13,952 nucleotides of DNA from Candidatus Cloacimonadota bacterium (GTDB taxonomy: Bacteria; Cloacimonadota; Cloacimonadia; Cloacimonadales; TCS61), in the NCBI GenBank assembly GCA_030596265.1, contig JAUVKM010000024.1, positions 1 to 13,952 on the forward strand, written 5' to 3'. Positions 1 through 8,216 of the stretch are shown here, one piece after another (positions within the stretch are counted from its first letter, which is position 1; each line of letters opens with the position of its first letter). The notes below the pieces were generated by a model. That model was not told the origin of the DNA. It searched no databases and worked only from the letters and a program-made list of their open reading frames with translations. A program made the translations under genes and the position numbers.

Positions 1-2765
1 TAATTAGAAAGAATCTCAATTGGGTTTATTAATTCATCATCTACGGAAGTTGGCTCTAAATGCAACTTTTGAGCATAGATACCTGGAATTGAAACTAAAC
101 CTTCATATCCCATAATCGTAGATCTGCCGTCATTCCAAGCAATATAGACATCATCATCACCATTTGATACAATTATAGGCTCTCTTTGATCCATAATCTC
201 ATCACAAATTATTATGCCTTGTTGTTGCCATAATAATTCTCCGTTTTCATCCACAAGTTGGGAGCAGATATTTAGATCATCATAATCATTCCAATTTTCC
301 CATACAATAATAATTTTGTTTCCAACCTTAACTAAATCAGGATGGTAATATCCATTATTAGATGCTTCAGTAACCAGAATACCTCCCTCTTGCCAGAGTT
401 CGTTTCCATCCAGATCAAATTGTTGAGTATAAATTTCGTAGTTAGTACCTGAACGGAAATCTTCCCAAACAATGTACAATTCATCATCAAATAAAAATTT
501 GAAATTATCCTGATCATATTCTTGAGTAACCAGAGGTAAACCATTTTCCTGCCAAAGAATATTTCCATCAGGAGTTACGATCTGTCCGTAAATATCAACA
601 TCACCATTGCGAAAATCTTCCCACAATACAAGCAATCCTTGCGGAATAATGATGCCACGAGGTTGCCGTTGTGTACCATCTTCAATACATACTTCCAATC
701 CATCTTCTGACCACCCAGGAGCAGGATCTCCATTTTCATCTACCATTAAACAAAATACATTTTGATTATATCCAACACTTTGCCAAATAAAATAATTATC
801 TACGACATCAGTTAATTTATCATTACCATCTCTATCAACGATTATCTTACCTTCTGTTCCCCATTCTAAATTGCCATCTACAATTTTCTGACCAGTTATA
901 CGTGAATCCATAAAATCAGAAAAATCTTCCCAACCAATGTAATACTCATCATTCCCGGTATTATCAATCAAAGAGATCCTTGGATTTATTGTTTCAAAAT
1001 TTAATGGTGTCAGACAAATTCCGGTACTATCCGCCCAGAGTAAATTACCCTCGGTGTCGATTCCTTGAGCAAATATCTGTTGATATCCTAGTCTATTCTC
1101 AGCCCAAACAAGAGCGATATTTTCTGAATTCTCACCATAAACAGCATTAAAATCAAAAAGATAAAAATCAGAATTAGATGTAATCGGAATTCCATTTTCT
1201 TCAAAAATGTTAGAACCATCACTATTTAAAATTTGAAGAAAAATTCGATAGTTATTATTGTTTCTTTTTTCTGACCAAATAATTATGGGATTATCTGCAT
1301 TTTGAAGCATTTGATAATCAATGACTGAACCTGAAAGACCAGTGTACATTTCTTCACCATCTTCTTCTAAAATTGTGTTTCCATAAGTATCCAGTAATTG
1401 AACATACAACTCGGTTGAATCAGTTCTTCTATCTCCCCAAACACAGAATATCCTATCCTCAGAGAGTTTTACAAGAGGCGAGAATTGCCAACCATCTGCG
1501 GAGCATACATTAAAACCGTTTACTTGTAATTCAAACATTCCGCTAGAATTTACATGCTGAATATAAATGTCTTCATGAGGATGGTTGCTAACTCTACCAT
1601 CTTCCCAGATGATCCAGGCTCCGCCATTATCATCACTGTTAATACGAGGATTTATTTGATCATACATTGCCTGAGCAATTTCAATACCTGATGGATCCCA
1701 TTGTAAATTGCCGTTAATATCAAGTTTTTGTGCATATAAATCTTTATAATTTTCACTCATTTCATTTCTGCCGTCTTCCCATACAATAATAGCTCCGCTG
1801 TCAGATGTTTTTGTAATTCTAGCATTCCGTTGAATACCATCACCAACATATACATCTACTTCATTAGTCCAAAGTAAATTACCATTCAAATCAACTCTTT
1901 GTGCTCTGATGTCACCAAAATAATCTGTTTCTCTATCACGCCATGTGAATATGAAGTTCCCTGTTCCATCGGGTGTGATCTTTGGTGTGTCCTGTGGTCC
2001 AACAGCTCCTGTTAATAAGTTGCCGTTCTCATCCCATAGTAGATCTCCGTTTGAAGCAATACGCTGCATATAAATATCTGGATCATATGGATCTCTTTCG
2101 TCACACCATGCGACAATTGCACCATTTGATCCATCTTTCCAGATTGTGTGGTGAACCTGACTTCCAGTTATGCTGATAATTGGATTACCATCATAACACC
2201 AACCGGTAACGATATTCCCATCTGCATTAATATGGGTTCCAAAAATATCAGATCCTCCAACATTTCTTCCATCTAGCCAAATTACAAAAGCTCCACCATT
2301 ATCATCGGATACAATATTTAGTGACAATTGATAATCTTCAGATAAGCAGAGTGGAACACCTTCTTCTGCCCATTGTAATACTCCATCACTGGATATTTTT
2401 TGTGCATAAATATCACCCAAATCTTCGTTTCGGAAATCAACCCAAGCAATAATTACATTTCCATTTCCGGTTTCGATAATAACTGGATATTCTTGACGGT
2501 TTGATTCATTACTGACCATCAATCCGTTTTCATCCCATAATGAATTACCGTTTTCATTTACTTTTTGAGCATAAACTCCACGGATTCCATTACGAGTATC
2601 AGTCCAAATTGAGACAAAAGTATTATCTTCACAAGCTACAGAAGTTTGATTCCATACTATATTTTCTCCTTGCCGGACTGGAACTCCATCATCCTGCCAT
2701 TGGATTTGTGCATAAGTAAGACTGTAAGTTAAAATTAGAACTGTAATTAATAAGTTTTTTTTCAT
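1..2765 (-). CDS. Secreted protein of 16 tandem ~55-residue repeats, C-terminus cut by window edge
   Basis: Translating the minus strand from the ATG at 2765 gives 921 codons with no stop, running off the window at base 1. A GGAG ribosome site (complement of 2773-2776) lies 7 bases upstream. Residues 1-19 (MKKNLLITVLILTYSLTYA) are a signal peptide. The rest is a repeat built around a W-x-D-x-R-like core, whose tryptophans fall at 54, 108, 163, 220, 275, 329, 387, 443, 497, 554, 612, 661, 715, 767, 822 and 877. Between the cores come segments like DIYAQK, then GNxLW, then a hydrophobic strand. That is 16 units averaging 55 residues, suggesting four-stranded blades of one or two beta-propellers (inference). 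The last visible residues, NPIEILSN, match the lead-in to the NYPNPFNP sorting domain seen in two neighbours, so about 80-90 residues are probably missing. A role in surface binding or adhesion is possible; no catalytic motif is visible. Confidence 0.85.
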   Translation of the reverse strand, partial: MKKNLLITVLILTYSLTYAQIQWQDDGVPVRQGENIVWNQTSVACEDNTFVSIWTDTRNGIRGVYAQKVNENGNSLWDENGLMVSNESNRQEYPVIIETGNGNVIIAWVDFRNEDLGDIYAQKISSDGVLQWAEEGVPLCLSEDYQLSLNIVSDDNGGAFVIWLDGRNVGGSDIFGTHINADGNIVTGWCYDGNPIISITGSQVHHTIWKDGSNGAIVAWCDERDPYDPDIYMQRIASNGDLLWDENGNLLTGAVGPQDTPKITPDGTGNFIFTWRDRETDYFGDIRAQRVDLNGNLLWTNEVDVYVGDGIQRNARITKTSDSGAIIVWEDGRNEMSENYKDLYAQKLDINGNLQWDPSGIEIAQAMYDQINPRINSDDNGGAWIIWEDGRVSNHPHEDIYIQHVNSSGMFELQVNGFNVCSADGWQFSPLVKLSEDRIFCVWGDRRTDSTELYVQLLDTYGNTILEEDGEEMYTGLSGSVIDYQMLQNADNPIIIWSEKRNNNNYRIFLQILNSDGSNIFEENGIPITSNSDFYLFDFNAVYGENSENIALVWAENRLGYQQIFAQGIDTEGNLLWADSTGICLTPLNFETINPRISLIDNTGNDEYYIGWEDFSDFMDSRITGQKIVDGNLEWGTEGKIIVDRDGNDKLTDVVDNYFIWQSVGYNQNVFCLMVDENGDPAPGWSEDGLEVCIEDGTQRQPRGIIIPQGLLVLWEDFRNGDVDIYGQIVTPDGNILWQENGLPLVTQEYDQDNFKFLFDDELYIVWEDFRSGTNYEIYTQQFDLDGNELWQEGGILVTEASNNGYYHPDLVKVGNKIIIVWENWNDYDDLNICSQLVDENGELLWQQQGIIICDEIMDQREPIIVSNGDDDVYIAWNDGRSTIMGYEGLVSIPGIYAQKLHLEPTSVDDELINPIEILSN

Positions 2766-2772
2766 AATAATG

Positions 2773-2776
2773 CTCC
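2773..2776 (-). promoter_or_regulatory. Ribosome binding site of the 16-repeat protein
   Basis: The complement reads GGAG, 7 bases before the ATG at 2765. It supports this start, which also begins a well-formed signal peptide. Confidence 0.7.
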
Positions 2777-2926
2777 GGTATGTTGGGAAACGATTAGCAT
2801 TCATAAACAAATAAAATATTTTTATGTTATAACGAAGAAGAGAATTTCTTGAATAATTAATTCCTAAAGTTGAAAATCAAGAATAAATAATATTAGTCAA
2901 GATTTTCATATAATTTCAAAAGCAAA

Positions 2927-3032
2927 CACATTCAAGATTCGACGTAACTTAAACACTCATGTCTGAGCATACACGTTCAAGAGTGAACGTGCTACGCTAC
3001 TTCAACAACAAACACGTTCAGGAATGAACGTG
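2927..3032. repeat. Cluster of intergenic palindromic repeats (two perfect, two degenerate copies)
   Basis: Two perfect hairpins share the same arms, CACGTTCA and TGAACGTG, around 4-base loops: 2972-2991 (loop AGAG) and 3013-3032 (loop GGAA). A degenerate copy with the same spacing lies at 2927-2946 (CACATTCA, four bases, TCGACGTA), and a shorter relic at 2954-2970 keeps only CTCA/TGAG arms. Because the arms are kept while the loops differ, this looks like a REP-like palindromic element that has multiplied and decayed here. It fills much of the 284-base gap between the peptidase gene and the repeat-protein gene. Confidence 0.75.
3003..3032 (-). terminator. Possible terminator of the C25 peptidase gene
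   Basis: On the transcribed (minus) strand an 8-bp hairpin, CACGTTCA-TTCC-TGAACGTG, begins 17 bases after the TAA stop at 3050-3052. It is followed by TTTGTTGTTG, a T-rich but interrupted tail. This is compatible with an intrinsic terminator, but the hairpin belongs to the repeat family described here, so termination may be a by-product of the repeat. Confidence 0.4.
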
Positions 3033-3049
3033 CAACATTATTGTTCATT

Positions 3050-6000
3050 TTACTTCAACAGCAAACACTTCTTTGAAGCAATAACTTTATCATCAACATT
3101 TAATTGATAAAAATATATTCCCGATGCTACTATTTGGTTGTTATCATTTTTTCCATCCCAAATAATTTTATTAATTCCTAATTTTGCATCACGAACTTCT
3201 AATTGTTTTATCTTCTGTCCCCTAATGTTAAAAATATTTATCTCTGTGTTCTCCGTGCTCTCTGTGGTTAGAGAAAAGGAGATCGTTGTTTCGGGATTAA
3301 ATGGATTTGGATAGTTACCAATGAGTTTTGTTACATTCGGAATTAATTCTCCATCTGCTGCAACTTCTCCTTCGATAACCAAAGTAAAACTCTCTGAGAA
3401 ACTGAATTCATTATCTGCAATAATCTCCAAGTTAAAATCAATTATATCACCGGATTGCGCATTTTCACTAACTTCAACGGAACAGACTACAATATTTTCT
3501 GTTCCATCGGCATTTAGGGAATCTAAAAGATTTGGCAAGTTTGTAATTGTAATGTCAGGATTAGTAGAAGTAATAGAAGAAATTAAATTGTATAGGTCTG
3601 CTTCACCGAGATTGTGTATTTCAACTGCAAGTTCAGCAATTTCTCCCGGATCAAGAGCATTATTATTTCCATCTATAACTTCAATTTCTATCAATTCTAA
3701 TTCAGCTGCATATCCTACCAGAAAAATCTGCGAATCCCAATCACCTTCATCAGAAGTTATTGCAATATTTATTTCAATTGAATGCTCATTTGGGATATCA
3801 TTATCAACATCAAAATCGAAAGCATCAACAAGATCAACTGTCCCTCCACTTGAAATGGTTCCAGCATTTTCTGTATTATCATTAATCACAATATAATTAT
3901 CAGAAGAAGATATTTCTACAAACACATTATGGATATCCCCGATATTCCCAATCTCTTCAAGTGTTAAACTCAATAAAGTATTCTCACCAAACTCTATTAC
4001 ATTATCATTTCCTGAAATTAATGAATGACCGGAAACAGTAACAAAATAACCTGCAGGAACAACTTGCAGTTGATGCATTTCTGTCGGACGATTATATCCA
4101 CTTAAATATAATTCTGCATCACCTTGAATAATAGAACCTGCATCAAATGTTATTATAGCATTACCCGAAGCATTTGTTGCAACAGTTCCTATCAATTCAC
4201 CATTTTGCAAAATTGTACATTGCATATTTTCAATTGGGTTTCCATTATTTTGTAACTGAACAGTGAAATTAGAAGAACCCAAAGGGATCACAGTTGAATA
4301 TGTTGCAACTATCTCAATAGGTTCATCCGTCCAGATAGGAAGCGCACTTCCACCCAAAACATTACAATCGTAAAAACACCAGCGAATAGCACCTTCTTCA
4401 TATTGCCCAGGTGCTGTTACCCACGGAGCTGTTGCTGTTTTTGATTCCATATGTGCTCTGCCGATACGATGATATTTATCTGTATAAAGTGCATCTGTAA
4501 ATTCACGATGTATATGGGCTGAAGGTCCTTCAGTTTGCCCCTCATTAAACCATCCATAACGGGAATTCCCTACAAAAGCTACCAAGAAATTCTCTATGTT
4601 TATCATCCTTTCACCAATGCCGTCATTATGGTCAAAAGAACCGCAATTACAACCATGTGTATAAACAAATGTATAGTTATGATTAACACCGTTCACCATA
4701 TTAAAATTGGCATTTGTGATATCAGAATTATTCAATCTCATTGCATATTCATAGTTTGCATGTCCTACATGATGAATGAAAGAATGTCCTTCGTTTATCT
4801 CAGCTATTAATTGTGAACCAAACCAGTATCCTACATCTCTGTCATACAATGTTGTGATATTGTGATCTTCTGGTATACCAGTAGTTTCATATCCATTAGC
4901 ATCCCAATTTCCAACTAAAAGATCCAGATAATCCGCTCCCCATGTTATAGGATTGTTATATAAATGTTCTCCTGCCATTAGCGGATCACGAAGTTCACCG
5001 AGTACAGGTTGTGTTTGGTAGGAAATTGTTTTGTTTAACATATTATTAAGATCAGTTATACTACTGAATGAAAATCTGGCAACTGCAACTTCAGGTAAAA
5101 GGTCATCTTCACCAATTTCACCCCATCTATTATCTCCATCGTCGTTCCAATTTCCATCAAGAGCAGAATAATAAAGATCAGAAGGAATACCATAATCTTC
5201 ATAGCCACCACCTGAATCGACTGTACAATAAAATCCGCGATATGGAATGTGTTCCACATCACCGGCAAGTAAGACATACTCAATCTCATGATCTTGATAT
5301 TCCTGAATGATGTAATTCCTGATCATTTCCTGATGATCCTGCCCCGGCATTGAAGAATAAATATCTTCAACAGCCATAACTTCTGAGATCATTCCCTGCT
5401 TAAGATAGACTTCACACATTTCATCAAAATCATCCTCAAATTGGGATGGAGTTATAATAAGCAACTGATATTCACCTTCGCGAGATTGAATAATTGGATA
5501 GTGACTTATCAATTCCGAGTTCTGGGCAATTCGTTTTACTCTCGATAACACTTTTTCATTTGAATGTAAATTTTCCAATGCATTTTGTGCTTTAACATCG
5601 TTTTTTGTATGAATTATGATTTTCACTTCTTCATAATAAGAAAGTGTTCCCTCAGCAGGAATATACATTACAGGCGTGAATGTATTAAGCGCAATCGAGT
5701 AACCATGCAAAAACTGTGTTATCAATTCACCGTTTTGTTTTTGAGGATAAATTTCTAAAGAATTGTAAAGTATGTTGTCTTTAACAAATTCATTCGATCT
5801 TGGCATTGAAACTGGTCTCACCTGCTGTTTGGGATATAAAAGGTAAGTACCGGGAATTTGTTTTTCGTTACTTCCAGTTATCTCAATTGATTCTGCAATC
5901 TCTCCGGGAGGAAGTATGAGTGAAACTGAAATGTATGGAAGAACCGGTTCACCAATTCTTGCTTCTTGTTGTGCATTTTCAAAATCAATTATTTGATAGC

Positions 6001-6109
6001 CCGAAGTTTCAGAAATTTTGTAATTACCAAAATGATAAGTTTTTTCAATTATGCTGGCATTTAAATAAATTGCTGAAATAATAAATAAAATGATAAGTAT
6101 TTTTTTCAT
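3050..6109 (-). CDS. Gingipain-like C25 family cysteine peptidase with T9SS sorting domain
   Basis: This 1019-residue secreted peptidase resembles Porphyromonas gingipains (MEROPS family C25). Residues 1-19 are a signal peptide, and about 20-205 look like the C25 propeptide that is removed on activation. The catalytic domain spans about 210-590. Its His is H450 in HHVGH and its Cys is C487 in THGCNCGSF; C487 aligns with the Cys of gingipain's CVNGDF, and the His-Cys distance is 37 against about 33 there. The DLYYSALDG and PEVAVARF segments are also typical. An Ig-like domain follows (about 595-685), then two CARDB-like beta domains (about 690-800 and 803-912). The C-terminus (about 928-1019) is a type A T9SS sorting domain starting NYPNPFNP at 932. 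AAAGGA precedes the ATG by 7 bases. It is monocistronic by spacing (171 and 284 bases). Substrate preference cannot be read from sequence. Confidence 0.9.
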   Translation of the reverse strand: MKKILIILFIISAIYLNASIIEKTYHFGNYKISETSGYQIIDFENAQQEARIGEPVLPYISVSLILPPGEIAESIEITGSNEKQIPGTYLLYPKQQVRPVSMPRSNEFVKDNILYNSLEIYPQKQNGELITQFLHGYSIALNTFTPVMYIPAEGTLSYYEEVKIIIHTKNDVKAQNALENLHSNEKVLSRVKRIAQNSELISHYPIIQSREGEYQLLIITPSQFEDDFDEMCEVYLKQGMISEVMAVEDIYSSMPGQDHQEMIRNYIIQEYQDHEIEYVLLAGDVEHIPYRGFYCTVDSGGGYEDYGIPSDLYYSALDGNWNDDGDNRWGEIGEDDLLPEVAVARFSFSSITDLNNMLNKTISYQTQPVLGELRDPLMAGEHLYNNPITWGADYLDLLVGNWDANGYETTGIPEDHNITTLYDRDVGYWFGSQLIAEINEGHSFIHHVGHANYEYAMRLNNSDITNANFNMVNGVNHNYTFVYTHGCNCGSFDHNDGIGERMINIENFLVAFVGNSRYGWFNEGQTEGPSAHIHREFTDALYTDKYHRIGRAHMESKTATAPWVTAPGQYEEGAIRWCFYDCNVLGGSALPIWTDEPIEIVATYSTVIPLGSSNFTVQLQNNGNPIENMQCTILQNGELIGTVATNASGNAIITFDAGSIIQGDAELYLSGYNRPTEMHQLQVVPAGYFVTVSGHSLISGNDNVIEFGENTLLSLTLEEIGNIGDIHNVFVEISSSDNYIVINDNTENAGTISSGGTVDLVDAFDFDVDNDIPNEHSIEINIAITSDEGDWDSQIFLVGYAAELELIEIEVIDGNNNALDPGEIAELAVEIHNLGEADLYNLISSITSTNPDITITNLPNLLDSLNADGTENIVVCSVEVSENAQSGDIIDFNLEIIADNEFSFSESFTLVIEGEVAADGELIPNVTKLIGNYPNPFNPETTISFSLTTESTENTEINIFNIRGQKIKQLEVRDAKLGINKIIWDGKNDNNQIVASGIYFYQLNVDDKVIASKKCLLLK
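3242..3268. repeat. Three 9-bp tandem units inside the peptidase sorting domain
   Basis: On the plus strand three consecutive 9-mers fit the consensus CTCYGTGNT. Read on the minus strand they encode (T/S/N)-T-E three times, residues 948-956, between the first strand of the sorting domain (TTISFSL) and the next (INIFNIRGQ). The neighbouring dockerin protein has an unrelated loop two residues shorter there. The unit closely resembles a CACAGAG-type dispersed repeat that I recall from intergenic regions of many environmental bacteria; this resemblance is from memory and was not checked. Confidence 0.75.
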
Positions 6110-6112
6110 ATT

Positions 6113-6161
6113 ATAATCCTTTACTTTTTTATTTATAATTATTATGCAAATTTTGAGCCAA
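6113..6161 (-). promoter_or_regulatory. Candidate promoter and ribosome site of the C25 peptidase gene
   Basis: The minus strand carries TTGGCT (complement of 6156-6161), an 18-base spacer, then TATAAA (complement of 6132-6137), a fair match to sigma-70 -35 and -10 elements. A ribosome site AAAGGA follows, 7 bases before the ATG at 6109. The region is very AT-rich, so chance matches are likely. Confidence 0.3.
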
Positions 6162-6225
6162 ATAGTTTAAAAAATAGTCATTATCATTACAAGTAATCAG
6201 GTTCGTAATTATGTTATTTAATTAA

Positions 6226-6272
6226 CCTTCCGAAAGTTGAGAAATAATGAAAATCTAATAACCTTCGGAAGG
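6226..6272 (-). repeat. 13-bp inverted repeat after the envelope-protein gene
   Basis: CCTTCCGAAAGTT at 6226-6238 and AACCTTCGGAAGG at 6260-6272 are inverted copies with one difference, which becomes a G-U pair in minus-strand RNA. They would form a 13-bp stem with a 21-base loop, starting 8 bases after the stop at 6281. No T-run follows on the minus strand, so a classical terminator is unlikely. A 3'-end stabilising hairpin or a dispersed palindromic repeat fits better. Each arm is itself nearly palindromic (CCTTC-GAAGG). Confidence 0.65.
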
Positions 6273-6280
6273 ATTGAGTA

Positions 6281-7048
6281 TTACTTAAAACCTACCTGCA
6301 AATCTATCAACGGGATGATATTCGTACTTTTCTGCAATCGTGATGGGTAATCGGAATAACTGAGTTTATAACCACCTGAAAGCGCAAATCTACGATTTAT
6401 CTTCCAAATAACAAGTGCTTTATGTTCATATGAATATTCACAATATTCCTTATCCATAATGAATTTATCAATATCGACCAAATATTCAAATTTAGGTGTG
6501 ATATTTCCTCTTACATCTAATCCGATATTGAACATTGCATTTTCGTGATATATGGATGTTCGATTATAGATAAAAGGCATATCAATCGTGGGAAAATCGC
6601 TATCTCCACTTACCAGTGCAACCGAAAATCCGATTTTAGGAATTATATTAAGATATTCATTATAACGATATGAAAGCATGAATTGATTACTTAAAACAAA
6701 TATTTGTGGGATTACCGAATTATCAGGTAGAATGCCAAGAGCACCCTCTTTAGCAATTACATTTAATAGAATGGAAGGATAAATAAGACTATGTTGGGAA
6801 GCAAACTTCCAACCTTCCATATCTTTCCAGAATTTTTTCAGGGTTATGTTCGGCATAACAAGATCTGCAAGAGCAAATGTTGAGATTTCTGTTGTTTCAT
6901 TCAATCCATAACTGAGCGGTTGAAAAATTCCAACTTCCCATCTTCCCTGAGGTAAAACATCCGTTGTTCCTTTTGACCAGATAGCAGTTTCTGCTGACAA
7001 TGATAAACTAACAAAACTGATTATTAATAGTATTATTAATTTTTTCAT
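6281..7048 (-). CDS. Exported protein of unknown function, possible outer-membrane beta-barrel
   Basis: I do not recognise this 255-residue protein. Residues 1-19 (MKKLIILLIISFVSLSLSA) are a clear signal peptide with an A-x-A-like cleavage region. The mature part has no transmembrane helix. It shows several short strands with alternating aromatic and polar residues (RWEVGIFQPLSYGL, QFMLSYRY, MFNIGLDVRG, KFEYLVDI, FALSGGYKLSYSD) and ends IDLQVGFK, which together suggest a small outer-membrane barrel. It may equally be a periplasmic beta-rich protein. Its ATG lies one base after the stop of the upstream EEP gene, and its ribosome site lies inside that gene's last codons, so the two are translationally coupled and probably work together. 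Confidence 0.7.
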   Translation of the reverse strand: MKKLIILLIISFVSLSLSAETAIWSKGTTDVLPQGRWEVGIFQPLSYGLNETTEISTFALADLVMPNITLKKFWKDMEGWKFASQHSLIYPSILLNVIAKEGALGILPDNSVIPQIFVLSNQFMLSYRYNEYLNIIPKIGFSVALVSGDSDFPTIDMPFIYNRTSIYHENAMFNIGLDVRGNITPKFEYLVDIDKFIMDKEYCEYSYEHKALVIWKINRRFALSGGYKLSYSDYPSRLQKSTNIIPLIDLQVGFK

Positions 7049-7049
7049 T

Positions 7050-8141
7050 TTACCACTCCAGTTCCACGGTTACAGGGCAATGATCAGAAAGTTGTCTTGT
7101 ATCCTGATGGGTAGAATCTAAGTTAGCTATCCAACCTGTTTCATAATTTGTGAACAGGTAATCCAACTTTCGATTCCAATCAATTCCTTCATCCAAATCT
7201 ATATAAATAGAATGAGTATAATACGGACTGAAATAATCATTTATCTCTTCATAAAGAATATAATCATCAGGAGAGAGATCAGGATGATAATCGGCATAGA
7301 ATTCAATCATGTCAGTGAGATCATAATCTTCCACTTCGTAATCTTCACCTAGATCGTCAGGACGATCCGGGAAACCCTCTTCCAGCCAATTAACAGAATT
7401 TGGTGGGATTGCATTGAAGTCTCCTCCTGCTACAAAGAGCAACCCTTCTGTATTCAGATCATCTAACTCACCTTTAAAAATATCTATCTGCTCTTTCTTT
7501 GTTCCATCTTTGGAATATGCAGCAGCATGAATATTGAGAACTTGTAATTCATTGTCACCAATTTGTATCTTAGTTTTCAGAATATTCCTGCGAAGATAAA
7601 AATATTGTGTTAAGCCATCTTGGTCAATAAGCGGAAGTGCAATCCTGATAGCATCGGTAATTTCCCAACGACTCATTATAGCATTACCGGAATTCATTCT
7701 ACCTAGACCATCACTTGGGACAAAATCCGCTTTCCATTGAGATGCATAAGCTCCATAATTTAATTCAGTAGCATCTAGAATAAATTGCATTTGATCTACA
7801 TAAGCACTGCGTTTACTATCGATATCCAATTCCTGCAGCAAGATAATATCAGGTTGAAAATCGTTTATGTAATCTGCAATATTTTGTGTGTTCTCAATAA
7901 CAACATCTTCATCCATTAGAACTTCATCTCCCCAACCATCGAAGAAGAAATCTATACGGGCTCCTCCAAATTTAATATTCCAGGTCATAATCTTTAAAAC
8001 GTCTGGAATTGGAGCATCTGTTAAATCTTTTGCTTCATACATTCTTGCATCTTCCATATCATCAAAATTGGTATTGAAAATGTCACAACCGTAAGTAACT
8101 ATCAAAATCGCGATTAATAGAACTAAATACTTTTTTTTCAT
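7050..8141 (-). CDS. Endonuclease/exonuclease/phosphatase (EEP) family lipoprotein
   Basis: This 363-residue protein has an intact EEP (DNase I-like) active site. The conserved motifs occur in order: TWN (N55), QE (E104), the strand-end His in LNIHAAAYS (H205), GGDFN (D241, N243), LDYLF (D327) and SDH (D353, H354). These residues normally bind Mg2+ and cleave a phosphodiester bond, so the enzyme should hydrolyse nucleic acid or another phosphodiester; the substrate cannot be told from the motifs. Residues 1-18 form a lipoprotein signal peptide with a lipobox ending TYGC (C19), so the enzyme is likely anchored in the envelope. An insert rich in Asp, Glu and Tyr (about 255-320) lies between GGDFN and LDYLF. 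AGGAG sits 7 bases before the ATG. Its coupled partner is the possible barrel protein downstream. Confidence 0.92.
   Translation of the reverse strand: MKKKYLVLLIAILIVTYGCDIFNTNFDDMEDARMYEAKDLTDAPIPDVLKIMTWNIKFGGARIDFFFDGWGDEVLMDEDVVIENTQNIADYINDFQPDIILLQELDIDSKRSAYVDQMQFILDATELNYGAYASQWKADFVPSDGLGRMNSGNAIMSRWEITDAIRIALPLIDQDGLTQYFYLRRNILKTKIQIGDNELQVLNIHAAAYSKDGTKKEQIDIFKGELDDLNTEGLLFVAGGDFNAIPPNSVNWLEEGFPDRPDDLGEDYEVEDYDLTDMIEFYADYHPDLSPDDYILYEEINDYFSPYYTHSIYIDLDEGIDWNRKLDYLFTNYETGWIANLDSTHQDTRQLSDHCPVTVELEW
7056..7059 (-). promoter_or_regulatory. Ribosome site embedded in the end of the EEP gene
   Basis: The complement reads GGAG, 7 bases before the ATG at 7048, and lies within the final Leu-Glu-Trp codons of the upstream gene. 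This placement implies translational coupling of the two genes. Confidence 0.7.
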
Positions 8142-8216
8142 ATAATAACTCCTTAATTAATTTTTATTAAAAGGATTCTGCAAAATTTTAGCTAATAATG
8201 ACGAAGAAAGAAATTA

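Noticed and set aside
2927..3032. Repeats with short spacers that could suggest a CRISPR array
   Set aside because: The units are palindromes of about 20 bases at irregular distances (27, 18 and 41 bases) with degraded copies and no cas genes, unlike a CRISPR array.
3321..3896. A 191-residue open frame on the plus strand
   Set aside because: It lies wholly antisense to the CARDB-like region of the C25 peptidase, is Ser/Ile-rich with no recognisable domain, and is explained by the codon use of the real gene on the other strand.
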